A stretch of DNA of 64,000 nucleotides from Heyndrickxia coagulans DSM 1 = ATCC 7050 (GCF_000290615.1 NZ_ALAS01000107.1:1-64000), one strand, 5' to 3'. Shown: positions 15,066-25,455, numbered from the stretch's first letter. The notes: a model not told the origin generated them from the sequence alone. Program-made: numbers and translations.

Positions 15066-18008
15066 TTAGCGTACGTCTGTTAATGGTTGATAGCCTTCGC
15101 GCTGCCATTTCCGTTCGACTTCCACGCCGCGTGTAGGATTGCGTTTCTTATCGCGGTGGTTTGTTTTTGGCAGCGGCGGCTTCCCACCTTTTTGGATCAG
15201 TTCCATCTTCACTTTCGTTTGTTTAAACGCCGGTGTGCTTTGCCGCTTATCGTAAATCGGCCCGGTTAAGAAGTTGATCGCCGATTCCTTTTCTGTCGAG
15301 TGCATCGGCAAGTACAGCTCATTGCCCTGCACGCGGTCTGTAACCAGCACATGCAGTTTCAGCGATCCGAACGGGGAAGTGACGCGGACAAGGTCTCCGG
15401 TGTCGAGATTGCGTTCTTTTGCAAGCTCCGGTGACACTTCAACAAATACGCCTGGAACTTTTGATTCGATGCCTTCCGATTTATTGGTCAGGTTGCCTTC
15501 GTGGAACTGTTCCAGCATCCGGCCGTTATTAATATGCAAATCGTATTGTTCCGGAAATTCAGCCGGTTTTACCCAGTCTGTCAGGGCAAACCGCGCTTTG
15601 CCGTCCGGGAACGGGAAGCCGTCCTTGTAAAGAAGCGGGGTATTGGCGCCATCAAGGCTTCCCCAAAGGAAACTGTTCCAGCCTTCCAATTTGTCGTAGT
15701 CCGCCTGTGCAAACAGCGGAGCCAGGCTGGCCATTTCGGCAAATATTTCGCCCGGGTGGCTGTAATGCCAGTCTGCGCCGAGCCGTTTTGCCACTTCCTG
15801 GATAATCCACCAGTCCGGTTTGGATTCGCCCAAAGCCGGGAGTGCCTGGTACATCCGTTGCACACGGCGTTCCGTGTTTGTAAAGGTGCCTTCTTTTTCA
15901 AGCGACGGGGCTGCAGGCAAAACAACATCCGCATATTGGGCCGTCCTTGAGAAAAAGACATCCTGGACGACAAGAAAGTCAAGATTGGAAAGTTCCTCGC
16001 TAACATGGTTGGCGTCGGAGTCGACAAGCGCCATGTCTTCGCCGATGATATACATGGCTTTTAACTGCCCGGCTGCAATCGAATGCAGCATTTCAATATT
16101 GTTCAGCCCCGGTTTGTTGCTGATTTTGACGCCGTACGCTTTTTCAAATTTTTCGCGTGCCGCATCATCCTCCACATGCTGGTAGCCCGGCAGCCATCCC
16201 GGCAGCGTGCCCATATCGCATGCGCCTTGCACATTGTTATGCCCGCGCAACGGATAAGCGCCTGTACCCGGGCGCGCGTAGTTTCCGGTGGCAAGGAGCA
16301 GATTGGAAATAGCGGCGGACGTATCGGAACCGCCTGTATTTTGCGTGACGCCCATGCCCCAGAGGATACATGTCCCGTCTGCCTGATGGATCATTTCGGC
16401 GATTTGGACCAGCGTTTCCTTCGGGATGCCGGTAATCTTTTCAGCGTAGTCGAGCGTGTATTTTTCAAGCGTTTCTTTAAATTCATCGAAAAAGTTCACT
16501 TTTTCCTCGATGAATTTTTGGTCATGCCAGCCCTGGTCGATGATATATTTTGTCACCGCCATCAGCCATACCTGGTCTGTGCCCTGGTTCGGATGGATAA
16601 AAAGATCGGCGCGCTCTGCCATTTCGTTTTTGCGCATATCGGCAACAATCAGTTTCTGGCCGTGCAGTTTATGGGCCCGTTTGATGCGGGTCGCAAGGAC
16701 CGGGTGGGCTTCCGCCGGGTTCGCGCCGACAATCATGACAAGGCCGGCTGACGCAATATCTTTAATCGTGCCGCTGTCGCCGCCCATGCCGACGGTTCTG
16801 AGCAGGCCGTCCGTTGCCGGCGACTGGCAATAGCGCGAACAGTTGTCGACATTGTTGGTTTCAAACACCTGGCGCGCCAGCTTTTGCATCAAATAGTTTT
16901 CTTCATTGGCAACTTTTGAAGAAGAAATAAAACCGACGGAATCTTTTCCGTATTGGGAATGGATTTCTTTCAGCCGGCTTGCCACCACGCTGAGCGCTTC
17001 ATCCCATGACGTTTCTACAAATTTTCCGTCTTTACGGACAAGCGGTTTTGTCAGCCGCTTATCGGAATTCACAAAATCCCAGCCGAATTTGCCTTTGATG
17101 CAAGTGGAGATGGCGTTTACCGGTCCTTCATGCTTCGGTTCGATTTTTAAAATTTTCCGGCCCTTTGTCCATACTTCAAATGTGCAGCCGACACCGCAGA
17201 AGGTGCAAACGGTTTTCGTTTTTTTCGTGCGCTGTTCGCGCATCGAAGCTTCGATTTCGGATATGGCAAAAATGCTGCCGTAACCCGGTTCGACTTTTTT
17301 CACAAGATCAATCATCGGGTCAAGCAGGTCTTCTTCAAGCCCGGTTAAATAGCCTGCCTCGCCGAGCATTGATTTTTCCATCAATGCATTGCAAGGACAG
17401 ACGGTGACGCAATGCCCGCAGGAAACGCATGACGATTCGTTGATCGGAACGCCGTTATCCCAAATGACGCGCGGGCGTTCTGCTTCCCAGTCAATGGAAA
17501 GCGTTTCGTTCACCTGCAGATTTTGGCAGGCTTCCACGCATCTCCCGCATGCGATGCACTGGTTCGGGTCGTACCGGTAAAACGGGTGCGAATAGTCGAC
17601 CCCGCTTGCGTCCGTTTTTGGCGTAAACGGATATTTCTGGTGTTCGATGCCCATTTTTTCCGTTGTATTGTGGACGATGCAGTTGCCGTTGTTATTGTCG
17701 CACACCGTACAGTATAAAAGGTGGTTGGCGAGAATCCTGTCCATCGCTTCATGCCGGGCCGCTTCCGACCGGTCATCGCTGAGGTGGACCACCATGCCGT
17801 CCTCCGCCGCCGTCGAACAGGTGCGCATCAGTTCCCCGTTCACTTCCGCAATACACGTGTCGCAAGTTTGGATCGGATCTACTTCCGGGTAATAGCAAAT
17901 TTGTGGATGAAAAATATCATTCCGGTTGATCACATCGATGATTTTCTCGCCGGGGCGGGCTTCATAATCCCGGCCATCAATCGTGATGTGAATCGATTTG
18001 GTTTCCAT
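15066..18008 (-). CDS. fdhA: Formate dehydrogenase, molybdopterin alpha subunit fused to iron-sulfur domains
   Basis: Oxidises formate to CO2. 980 residues, same size as B. subtilis YrhE. Order: [2Fe-2S] domain (Cys38, 49, 52, 64); His/Cys NADH-dehydrogenase-G-like site (YCTVCDNNNGNC, 99-110); two [4Fe-4S] ferredoxin motifs (CIACGRCVEAC at 151-161, CVSCGHCVTVC at 194-204); a further cluster site CTFCGVGC at 268-275; Mo-bisMGD catalytic domain; C-terminal molydopterin dinucleotide-binding domain. The residue matching selenocysteine 140 of E. coli FdhF is Cys394 (NCSRYCQSPA), so no Sec is needed. The electron acceptor cannot be read from sequence. SD AAGGAGG precedes the start. Confidence 0.94.
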   Translation of the reverse strand: METKSIHITIDGRDYEARPGEKIIDVINRNDIFHPQICYYPEVDPIQTCDTCIAEVNGELMRTCSTAAEDGMVVHLSDDRSEAARHEAMDRILANHLLYCTVCDNNNGNCIVHNTTEKMGIEHQKYPFTPKTDASGVDYSHPFYRYDPNQCIACGRCVEACQNLQVNETLSIDWEAERPRVIWDNGVPINESSCVSCGHCVTVCPCNALMEKSMLGEAGYLTGLEEDLLDPMIDLVKKVEPGYGSIFAISEIEASMREQRTKKTKTVCTFCGVGCTFEVWTKGRKILKIEPKHEGPVNAISTCIKGKFGWDFVNSDKRLTKPLVRKDGKFVETSWDEALSVVASRLKEIHSQYGKDSVGFISSSKVANEENYLMQKLARQVFETNNVDNCSRYCQSPATDGLLRTVGMGGDSGTIKDIASAGLVMIVGANPAEAHPVLATRIKRAHKLHGQKLIVADMRKNEMAERADLFIHPNQGTDQVWLMAVTKYIIDQGWHDQKFIEEKVNFFDEFKETLEKYTLDYAEKITGIPKETLVQIAEMIHQADGTCILWGMGVTQNTGGSDTSAAISNLLLATGNYARPGTGAYPLRGHNNVQGACDMGTLPGWLPGYQHVEDDAAREKFEKAYGVKISNKPGLNNIEMLHSIAAGQLKAMYIIGEDMALVDSDANHVSEELSNLDFLVVQDVFFSRTAQYADVVLPAAPSLEKEGTFTNTERRVQRMYQALPALGESKPDWWIIQEVAKRLGADWHYSHPGEIFAEMASLAPLFAQADYDKLEGWNSFLWGSLDGANTPLLYKDGFPFPDGKARFALTDWVKPAEFPEQYDLHINNGRMLEQFHEGNLTNKSEGIESKVPGVFVEVSPELAKERNLDTGDLVRVTSPFGSLKLHVLVTDRVQGNELYLPMHSTEKESAINFLTGPIYDKRQSTPAFKQTKVKMELIQKGGKPPLPKTNHRDKKRNPTRGVEVERKWQREGYQPLTDVR

Positions 18009-18080
18009 TTCTTTTCCTCCTTTTGCAAACAGTGAAGGCAGGCCTTCAGGAAAGAATACAAAAAACCGGCAACTCTGTTA

Positions 18081-18089
18081 CTTATACCA
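18081..18089 (-). promoter_or_regulatory. Extended -10 promoter for fdhA
   Basis: On the minus strand TGGTATAAG ends a weakly matched region, giving an extended -10 about 70 bases before the fdhA start. No good -35 is seen 17 bases further up. I see no clear Fnr or other operator palindrome in 18009-18249. Confidence 0.4.
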
Positions 18090-18249
18090 ATCCTTTGCAA
18101 AAATAAAACTACCATTCTCTTTTTTATTCTAGCATCTGATGCAAAAATGAACAAACCATCAGAATGTTTTGCCTATTTGAGCGGGCGGCTTTTGTTTTTA
18201 ATCTGATTCCTTTAAAATAAAACATTATAGATAGGGGGCTGTTGAACCC

Positions 18250-19059
18250 ATGAAAAATGTGGACACGCAGAGGGAAATTCTCCGTTTCAAGAACGGGCGG
18301 CTCGAACGGGCGCTGGATACAGTCGCAACGGAATTCCCGGTGACATTAAAAGTGAATGGGCAGGAATGGGTGACGATGGTGTGCACACCTGAATATATCG
18401 AGGACATGGCGGTCGGTTATCTTGTGTCGGAAAGGGTTGTCCGGCGCTATGAAGATATCCGCGACATCTGGACGGATGAAAAAGGAGGATTCGTCCATGT
18501 CCGGACCGATCATCTTAATCCTTATTACGAACAGCTGCAAAATAAACGTTATATCACCTCCTGCTGTGGAATGAGCAGGCAGGCGTTTGTTTTTGTCAAT
18601 GATGCTCTGGCGGCGAAAAAAATGGACGGTGTGCACGTCCGGATTACAGTTGATGATTGTTTCCGGCTGATGGAAGCATTGCAGGAGAATGCCGAAGTGT
18701 TTAAAAAAACAGGGGGCGTCCATAATGCTGCACTGTGCGATGCCGGCGGGATCCTTGTCAGCCGGATGGATATCGGCCGCCATAACGCGCTTGATAAAAT
18801 TTACGGATATTGTTTGAAAAATCAGGTTTCCACAAAAGGGAAAATCCTTGCATTCAGCGGGCGCATTTCCTCGGAAATTTTATTGAAGACAGCGAAAATC
18901 GGCTGCGAGGTGATTTTATCGAAATCGGCACCCACCACACTCGCCCTGGAATCCGCTGAAGAACTCGGCATTACCACGATCGGCTTTATCCGCGGCGGGT
19001 CGATGAATATTTACACCTGCCCGGAACGGATTGCCGGTGTTGCCGCCCATGCCCGGTGA
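18250..19059 (+). CDS. fdhD: Formate dehydrogenase sulfurtransferase / accessory protein FdhD
   Basis: Sulfurates the Mo cofactor before insertion into formate dehydrogenase, carrying sulfur from a cysteine desulfurase. 269 residues; WVTMVCTPEYIEDMAVGYL, the Cys loop TSCCGMSRQ, the GGVHNAALC block and DIGRHNALDKIYG are FdhD signatures. Divergent from fdhA, which is the enzyme it activates. AUG follows AGGGGGCTG with a somewhat long spacing. Molybdenum uptake, cofactor, enzyme and activation are thus complete within 13 kb. Confidence 0.95.
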   Translation: MKNVDTQREILRFKNGRLERALDTVATEFPVTLKVNGQEWVTMVCTPEYIEDMAVGYLVSERVVRRYEDIRDIWTDEKGGFVHVRTDHLNPYYEQLQNKRYITSCCGMSRQAFVFVNDALAAKKMDGVHVRITVDDCFRLMEALQENAEVFKKTGGVHNAALCDAGGILVSRMDIGRHNALDKIYGYCLKNQVSTKGKILAFSGRISSEILLKTAKIGCEVILSKSAPTTLALESAEELGITTIGFIRGGSMNIYTCPERIAGVAAHAR

Positions 19060-19230
19060 TTGCCGGGTGTATACGATCGGAAAGGCACGGTTTGGGTTGG
19101 AAGAAAACGGGAAGACACGCTGGAAGGCGTGCTTCGGGACGGAACAGGGCCTTTGCCGGATGAGGAAAGGTTAAAATGGGCATTACCGAATTTGAAGAAA
19201 GCGCTGGTGCAGCCTGCTTGGCAAGGTTGA
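19060..19230 (+). CDS. Possible small protein directly after fdhD
   Basis: A 56-codon frame begins with TTG immediately after the fdhD stop codon and ends at TGA 19228-19230. Its translation (start LPGVYDRKGTVWVGRKRED, then acidic and hydrophobic residues, end ALVQPAWQG) has balanced, protein-like composition. Translation could be coupled to fdhD. There is no ATG or independent SD, and its stop codon lies within the -35 of the tyrS promoter. It may be chance or a remnant; family not recognised. Confidence 0.2.
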   Translation: MPGVYDRKGTVWVGRKREDTLEGVLRDGTGPLPDEERLKWALPNLKKALVQPAWQG

Positions 19231-19255
19231 CATTTCAAAATGTATATGGTAAAAA
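19227..19255 (+). promoter_or_regulatory. Promoter of the tyrS T-box transcript
   Basis: A perfect TTGACA (19227-19232) with a 17-base spacer leads to TAAAAA (19250-19255), preceded by TGG (extended -10). Confidence 0.6.
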
Positions 19256-19261
19256 TAACTT

Positions 19262-19500
19262 ACAATTTGATGAATGAAGCGTCGAAAGGATCAAGTAGCT
19301 TCCTGTTGCTGCATACAAGAGAGCCGGTGGGTGGTGCGAACCGGTACAGGCAGGCGGCGAATTACACCCCGGAGCTTTTGCCGGATACGGCAGACGGCCC
19401 CCAGCCGTTATCCAAATGAGTGGAGAAGCAATTCTCAAGTTGGGTGGTAACGCGATACAATCGTCCCTTCGTTTTGGCGGAGGGGCGTTTTTCTGTTTTA
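19262..19500 (+). promoter_or_regulatory. Tyrosine T-box leader with attenuator
   Basis: The stem I part includes AGAGAGCCGGTGGGTGGTGC and a pairing ACCGGT, then a specifier loop GAATTACACC with the tyrosine codon TAC at 19363-19365. The T-box sequence GGGTGGTAACGCG lies at 19442-19454. It is followed by the attenuator hairpin (CGTCCCTTC pairing with GGAGGGGCG, about 19463-19492) and TTTTTC. Uncharged tRNA-Tyr is expected to pair with the T-box and stop the terminator from forming, raising tyrS expression. Layout agrees with known tyrS leaders in Bacillus; exact 5' end not determined. Confidence 0.9.
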
Positions 19501-19569
19501 CAGGAAAAAGAAGGCAGCAACAGGTTCCTGCCCATTATCGCCGGATATAAGCCGGGCACTGGAACCTGA

Positions 19570-20871
<1,302 letters not shown>

Positions 20872-20880
20872 GGATATTAA

Positions 20881-20922
20881 GGGATGCACAATGAAGATGC
20901 CTGAAATGTGCATCCCTTTTTT
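20881..20922 (+). terminator. Terminator of tyrS
   Basis: GGGATGCACA and TGTGCATCCC form a perfect ten-base stem with a 16-base loop, followed by TTTTTT. Confidence 0.9.
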
Positions 20923-20971
20923 ATTGCTCTGATCGCGGCTTGCCCTTCTTCGTTTTTCCCGGCGGGGGAAG

Positions 20972-22345
20972 TCAGCTCCCAATTCCAAATTTTTTCAGCT
21001 TCTGATACAGGGTGACCCTTGAAATGCCAAGTTCTTTTGCTGCGGCGGATTTGTTCCCGCCTGCTTTGCGCAATGCTTTTTCAATGAGCTGTTTTTCCAT
21101 ATTTTCTTTTTCCACAGGCAAAGTGCCGCTTTCCGGGATGGCACTTCCGGACGGTTGGGTTTCATTTCCCTGGAAAAAGCGGAGAAGGGAGGCGCGGTCA
21201 ATAAACGGCTTTTCTGATAGGATCACCATCCGTTCCATTAAATTCCGGAGCTCCCGGACATTCCCTGGCCAATGATACGCTTGCAGGAAAGAAAGGGCAT
21301 CAGGGGCGAGTTCCGGTTCAGGCATCTTGTACTGGACGGCAAATTGTTTCAGAAAGTAGCGGGCGAGGACAGGAATATCGTCTGTGCGCACCCTTAATGG
21401 CGGCATCGTAATTTGAATAACATTTAACCGGTAATAAAGGTCCGACCTGAATGTCTTTTGTTTCATCATTTTTTCAATGTCTTGGTTGGTGGCGGCAATA
21501 AAACGGACATTGATTTTCCTGCCCGAAGCGTCGCCAATGCGGTAAATCACTTTTTCCTGCAGCACGCGCAGCAGTTTCACCTGCATATCTAGCGGCAGTT
21601 CGCCGATTTCGTCCAAAAACAGCGTACCCCCGTCCGCTTCTTCAATTTTTCCCGCTTTTCCTTTTTTTTCCGCACCCGTAAACGTGCCAGGTTCGTAGCC
21701 GAATAATTCGCTTTCAAACAGGGCGGAAGGGATCGAGCCGCAGTTCACCGGAATAAAAGGGCCGTTTTTCCGCGCGCTTGCTTCATGGATAGCGCGCGCG
21801 CATATTTCTTTCCCGGTGCCGGACTCGCCGAGAATAAGCGTGACGGCATCCGTTTTCGCCGCTTTCGCCGCAATTTGGATCGTATCCCGGAGCGCGCGGC
21901 TTTTCCCCTTTAATTTGGAAAAAGGCGTTTCTTCATAGCTTGTGTACATTTTTTGGCGCAGTTCATTCAGTTCTATGGAAGTGGAGACGAGATTGTCGTT
22001 CAGCCTAACAATCTGGGTGATATCGCGTTCCACGGATACCGCGCCGATCAGCCTGCCGCGGTTGTCAAAAATGGGCCGCGCATTGACGACGACATGCTTG
22101 TCGGGGCGGGGCCGATGATATTGGTCGGTAATACGGGCTTTTGTCCGCAGCACTTTGAGCACCATTAAATCATCATCGCGAAAAAAATCGGTAATTTTTT
22201 TGGTTAAGATCATTTCTTTTGGAATATTGTAGGTCCGGACGGCGGCATCATTCCAATAAATGACTTCCTTTTTTTCGTTTACGATCGTAATCGCATCATT
22301 TTCCGCCGATAATACCGCCTGCAAATAAGACAGTTCATTTGCCAT
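20972..22345 (-). CDS. Sigma-54-dependent transcriptional activator (PAS, AAA+, Fis-type HTH)
   Basis: Enhancer-binding protein that opens sigma-54 promoters. 457 residues: PAS sensor domain at about 10-120 (DAITIVNEKKEVIYWNDAA), linker helix, AAA+ domain with Walker A GESGTGKE, the sigma-54 contact loop GTFTGA (usual GAFTGA), Walker B GGTLFLDEIGELP and the arginine-finger region, then a Fis-type helix-turn-helix ending AGGNKSAAAKELGISRVTLYQ. ATG 22345 follows GGGGAGG; an open frame goes 44 codons further up without family similarity. Divergent from pruA-putB, whose promoter is a textbook sigma-54 site, so it most likely controls proline or P5C catabolism. It is only loosely similar to RocR as I recall it. 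Confidence 0.9.
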   Translation of the reverse strand: MANELSYLQAVLSAENDAITIVNEKKEVIYWNDAAVRTYNIPKEMILTKKITDFFRDDDLMVLKVLRTKARITDQYHRPRPDKHVVVNARPIFDNRGRLIGAVSVERDITQIVRLNDNLVSTSIELNELRQKMYTSYEETPFSKLKGKSRALRDTIQIAAKAAKTDAVTLILGESGTGKEICARAIHEASARKNGPFIPVNCGSIPSALFESELFGYEPGTFTGAEKKGKAGKIEEADGGTLFLDEIGELPLDMQVKLLRVLQEKVIYRIGDASGRKINVRFIAATNQDIEKMMKQKTFRSDLYYRLNVIQITMPPLRVRTDDIPVLARYFLKQFAVQYKMPEPELAPDALSFLQAYHWPGNVRELRNLMERMVILSEKPFIDRASLLRFFQGNETQPSGSAIPESGTLPVEKENMEKQLIEKALRKAGGNKSAAAKELGISRVTLYQKLKKFGIGS

Positions 22346-22377
22346 TTCCGTCTTCCTCCCCTTTGTCGTGTAAAGGT

Positions 22378-22418
22378 ATTGTACATTCGATTTACAATTG
22401 TGTAAATATATTGTACAT
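22378..22418. promoter_or_regulatory. Probable upstream activating sequence for the sigma-54 activator
   Basis: TTGTACAT occurs at 22379-22386 and again at 22411-22418, exactly 32 bases apart, about three helical turns. Between them is the palindrome TTTACA-N4-TGTAAA at 22391-22406. The block lies 54-93 bases upstream of the -24 element and also just upstream of the activator gene, so it may additionally control that gene. Confidence 0.6.
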
Positions 22419-22470
22419 AGAAAACGGTTTATTTTTTTGCGGATATAGGGAAACAGGGATGTTCCAGAAG

Positions 22471-22488
22471 TTGGCATGATTCTTGCAT
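22471..22488 (+). promoter_or_regulatory. Sigma-54 (-24/-12) promoter of pruA-putB
   Basis: TGGCATGATTCTTGCA at 22472-22487 fits the consensus TGGCACGN5TGCW at all positions but one, with GG and GC separated by the required ten bases. Transcription would start near 22498, leaving a short leader with AAGGAGG. Confidence 0.88.
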
Positions 22489-22526
22489 GGTATTAAGCCA
22501 GAACGAGGATGAAGGAGGTTTTTTCA

Positions 22527-24074
22527 TTGGTCTTGCCTTTTAAACATGAACCATTAACGGATTTTAACCAGCCTGAAAACGTACAGGCGTTTCAAGCGGC
22601 ACTTGAAAAAGTGCGTGCGGAACTCGGGAAGGAGTACCCGCTTGTAATAAACGGAGAACGGATTTTTACAGAGGATAAGCTCGTATCCGTCAATCCTGCG
22701 AATAAAGAACAGGTTGTCGGGAAAGTTTCGAAAGCATCGAAAGAACTGGTTGACAAAGCTTTCGAAGGCGCCAATGAGGCATTTCGCAGCTGGCGGAAAA
22801 TGGCACCCGAAGCGCGGGCGAATGTGCTGTTCAAAGCCGCTGCGATTGCGCGCCGCCGCAAACATGAGCTGTCGGCGTGGCTTGTGTTTGATGCCGGCAA
22901 GCCGTGGAGCCAGGCGGACGGGGATACGGCGGAAGGAATCGACTTTTTGGAATACTACGGCCGCCAGATGCTTGAGCTTGCAAAGGGGCAGGAAATGGAA
23001 CAGCGTGAAAATGAGCACAACACTTATTTTTATCAGCCGATGGGGCCGGGGGTGACCATTCCGCCGTGGAATTTTGCTTTCGCCATTGTTTGCGGCACGA
23101 CGGTTGCCCCGCTTGTTGCCGGGAACCCGGTTCTGCTGAAGCCTTCGGAAAGCACGCCTGTTATTGCATACAAACTCGTTGAAATTTTGGAAGAAGCGGG
23201 GGTTCCGAAAGGCGTGCTCCAGTTTGTGCCGGGCGATCCGGCAGAAATCGGCGATTACCTGGTGGATCATCCGTCTGCCCATTGGATTAACTTTACGGGT
23301 TCCAAAGCAACGGGCCTGCGCATTTATGAACGGGCTGCGAAAGTGCAGAAGGACCAGCACTTTTTAAAACGGGTCGTTGCTGAAATGGGCGGCAAAGATA
23401 CGATTATTGTCGATAAAGAAGCGGATCTCGATCTCGCCGCAGATGCGATTGTCCAGTCGGCATTCGGTTTTTCCGGCCAGAAATGTTCAGCCTGCTCGCG
23501 GGCAGTCGTGCATGAAGACGTGTATGAAGAAGTGCTCGAAAAGGCGATCGCCCTTGCGAAAAACGTAACCGTCGGCGACCCGTCCGAAGAAAATGTGTAC
23601 ATGGGTGCTGTCATTAACGAAAAGCAGTTTAACAAGATTAAAAGTTATATAGAAATCGGCAAAGAAGAGGGCAAACTCGTCTTTGGCGGGGAAACGGATG
23701 GTGAAAAAGGATTTTTCGTTTACCCGGCGATTTTTAAAGATGTATATCCAAAGGCACGGATCATGCAGGAAGAAATTTTCGGGCCGGTTGTCGCTTTTGC
23801 GAAAGGAAAAGATTTTGACGAACTGCTTGAAATTGCCAATAATACGGAATACGGACTGACAGGCGCCGTCATTTCGAAAAACAGGGAGCATTTGGAACGC
23901 GCCCGGTACGAATTCCATGTCGGCAACCTGTATTTTAACCGGGGATGCACGGCGGCCGTTGTCGGTTACCAGCCGTTCGGCGGTTTTAAAATGTCCGGCA
24001 CCGATTCGAAAGCGGGCGGCCCGGATTATTTGAAGCTGTTTATGGAAGCAAAATCTGTATCGGAAATGTTTTAA
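22527..24074 (+). CDS. pruA: L-glutamate gamma-semialdehyde (1-pyrroline-5-carboxylate) dehydrogenase
   Basis: Oxidises glutamate semialdehyde to glutamate with NAD+, the second step of proline and arginine degradation. 515 residues if started at TTG 22527, the same length as B. subtilis RocA and with the same N-terminal pattern (FKHEPLTDF). The TTG has AAGGAGG eight bases upstream. An in-frame ATG at 22509 would put the SD inside the coding part. Motifs: [42 protein letters not shown], the catalytic Cys in [23 protein letters not shown] and [21 protein letters not shown]. Operon with putB 15 bases downstream. Confidence 0.94.
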   Translation: MVLPFKHEPLTDFNQPENVQAFQAALEKVRAELGKEYPLVINGERIFTEDKLVSVNPANKEQVVGKVSKASKELVDKAFEGANEAFRSWRKMAPEARANVLFKAAAIARRRKHELSAWLVFDAGKPWSQADGDTAEGIDFLEYYGRQMLELAKGQEMEQRENEHNTYFYQPMGPGVTIPPWNFAFAIVCGTTVAPLVAGNPVLLKPSESTPVIAYKLVEILEEAGVPKGVLQFVPGDPAEIGDYLVDHPSAHWINFTGSKATGLRIYERAAKVQKDQHFLKRVVAEMGGKDTIIVDKEADLDLAADAIVQSAFGFSGQKCSACSRAVVHEDVYEEVLEKAIALAKNVTVGDPSEENVYMGAVINEKQFNKIKSYIEIGKEEGKLVFGGETDGEKGFFVYPAIFKDVYPKARIMQEEIFGPVVAFAKGKDFDELLEIANNTEYGLTGAVISKNREHLERARYEFHVGNLYFNRGCTAAVVGYQPFGGFKMSGTDSKAGGPDYLKLFMEAKSVSEMF

Positions 24075-24089
24075 CGGGAGGAAAGGCGT

Positions 24090-25085
24090 ATGGCGAATTT
24101 GACGAGAGATTTTTTCATCGGCCTTTCAAACAGCAGGTTTTTAAATAAAAGTGCACAAAAATGGGGTTTCCGGTTCGGTGCTGAAAAATTTGTGGCGGGG
24201 ACGGATATTGATTCCGTCACCCGGACCATCCGGGAAATGAATGCCCGCGGGATCAGCTGTACCGTTGACAATCTGGGCGAATTCGTATCTGAAAAAGCGG
24301 AAGCGGAGTCGGCGAAACAGCGCATTCTGCAAATGCTGGACAGGATTCATGAGGAGAACCTGGATTGCCATATCTCGGTGAAACTGACCCAGCTCGGGCT
24401 TGATATTGACCGTGCGTTCTGCCTGCAAAATATGGAAGACATTTTGAGGCGTGCAGCAGCATACGGGATTTTTATCAATATTGACATGGAAGATTACGCC
24501 CATTTTCATGCGACAATAGAGGTGTTGAAAACCCTGCTTGAATCGTATCAAAATGTCGGAACAGTCATCCAGGCGTATTTGCGCAATGCTGAAGCGGTCA
24601 TGGATGAACTGAAAGATGTCCGGCTCAGAATTGTAAAGGGTGCCTACAAAGAAAGCGAGACAGTCGCTTTTCAGTCAAAAGCGGAAATTGACCGGAACTA
24701 TGTAAAGCTTGTAAAAAAACGGCTGCTCGGTGAGGCGTATACGTCCATTGCCACCCATGACCATTACCTCATTCGCGAACTGGGAGCGTTTATTGAAGAA
24801 AACCAAATCCCGCACGACCGGTTTGAGTTTCAGATGTTGTACGGATTTCGCCAGGAGATGCAGTATGAACTAGCGAAAAAATACCATTTCACGACGTACA
24901 TGCCGTTCGGAAATGACTGGTTCGGCTATTATATGCGGCGCCTTGCCGAACGCCCGCAAAATGTGAACCTGATTGTAAAGGATGCACTGTATACAAAAGA
25001 TAATAAATTGAAAAAAGAACCGCTTCTCACCGCTGCCCTGACCGCTTCGCTTTTCATGCTGTGGCGACGCAAAAGGAAGAGGTAA
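24090..25085 (+). CDS. putB: Proline dehydrogenase
   Basis: FAD enzyme that oxidises proline to 1-pyrroline-5-carboxylate, the substrate of the preceding gene product. 331 residues of the monofunctional Bacillus PutB type, with the FAD/substrate motifs LTQLGLDID, NIDMEDYAHF, VIQAYLRNAE, RLRIVKGAYKE and YYMRRLAERPQN. The C-terminus is a short hydrophobic and basic tail (ASLFMLWRRKRKR) that may touch the membrane. SD GGGAGG. Monofunctional PutB plus PruA replace the bifunctional PutA of proteobacteria. Confidence 0.95.
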   Translation: MANLTRDFFIGLSNSRFLNKSAQKWGFRFGAEKFVAGTDIDSVTRTIREMNARGISCTVDNLGEFVSEKAEAESAKQRILQMLDRIHEENLDCHISVKLTQLGLDIDRAFCLQNMEDILRRAAAYGIFINIDMEDYAHFHATIEVLKTLLESYQNVGTVIQAYLRNAEAVMDELKDVRLRIVKGAYKESETVAFQSKAEIDRNYVKLVKKRLLGEAYTSIATHDHYLIRELGAFIEENQIPHDRFEFQMLYGFRQEMQYELAKKYHFTTYMPFGNDWFGYYMRRLAERPQNVNLIVKDALYTKDNKLKKEPLLTAALTASLFMLWRRKRKR

Positions 25086-25086
25086 G

Positions 25087-25133
25087 AAAAAGGCCGCTCC
25101 GCAAAGCAACCGTGCCCCGGGCGGCCTTTTCTA
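25087..25133 (+). terminator. Terminator of pruA-putB
   Basis: AAAAGGCCGC and GCGGCCTTTT pair across a 23-base loop. The rest of 25134-25565 holds one gene remnant on the other strand and the upstream region of the next gene; I see nothing else in it. Confidence 0.75.
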
Positions 25134-25296
25134 TTTCATTTTGTTGATTTGTATTTCTATCCCGGCCGCGCCGTGCCTAACCCGGCATGGGCAAGCTATC
25201 AGTAAATTGTGCCACAACGGTGAAAACCAATGGCACGGACTCCTCTTTTTTTATTTTCCCGCACGGTTAAGGACTTTCCAGTTTGGACCAACCCAA

Positions 25297-25455
25297 TTAT
25301 GCATATTGGACTTCTTTCGGTTCAATTTTTGTAATCGAAAACATGTTCATTGCTTCCATTACATCACGTATACGTTCAATCGTAGCGCCATAGTATTCAT
25401 TTCTTTCATCCCTTGATACTTGAGACGGGGCCACTCCCAGTCCGAAGATTATTTT
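25297..25455 (-). pseudogene. Possible remnant: C-terminal end of an unrecognised gene
   Basis: On the minus strand a frame of about 52 codons, closed upstream by TGA, ends at TAA 25297-25299. It has no start codon near its beginning. The translation contains well-formed protein text (APSQVSRDERNEYYGATIER, then a helix-like IRDVMEAMNMF and KIEPKEVQYA). It looks like the tail of a lost gene. I do not recognise the family. It borders the AT-rich accessory pair. Confidence 0.3.

Noticed and set aside
15066-18008. Selenocysteine formate dehydrogenase
   Set aside because: The residue at the catalytic position is encoded as an ordinary cysteine (Cys394) and there is no in-frame TGA.
25141-25416. 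91-codon plus-strand frame after putB
   Set aside because: Phe/Cys/His-rich text with no SD; the minus strand in the same place reads as the remnant of a gene.
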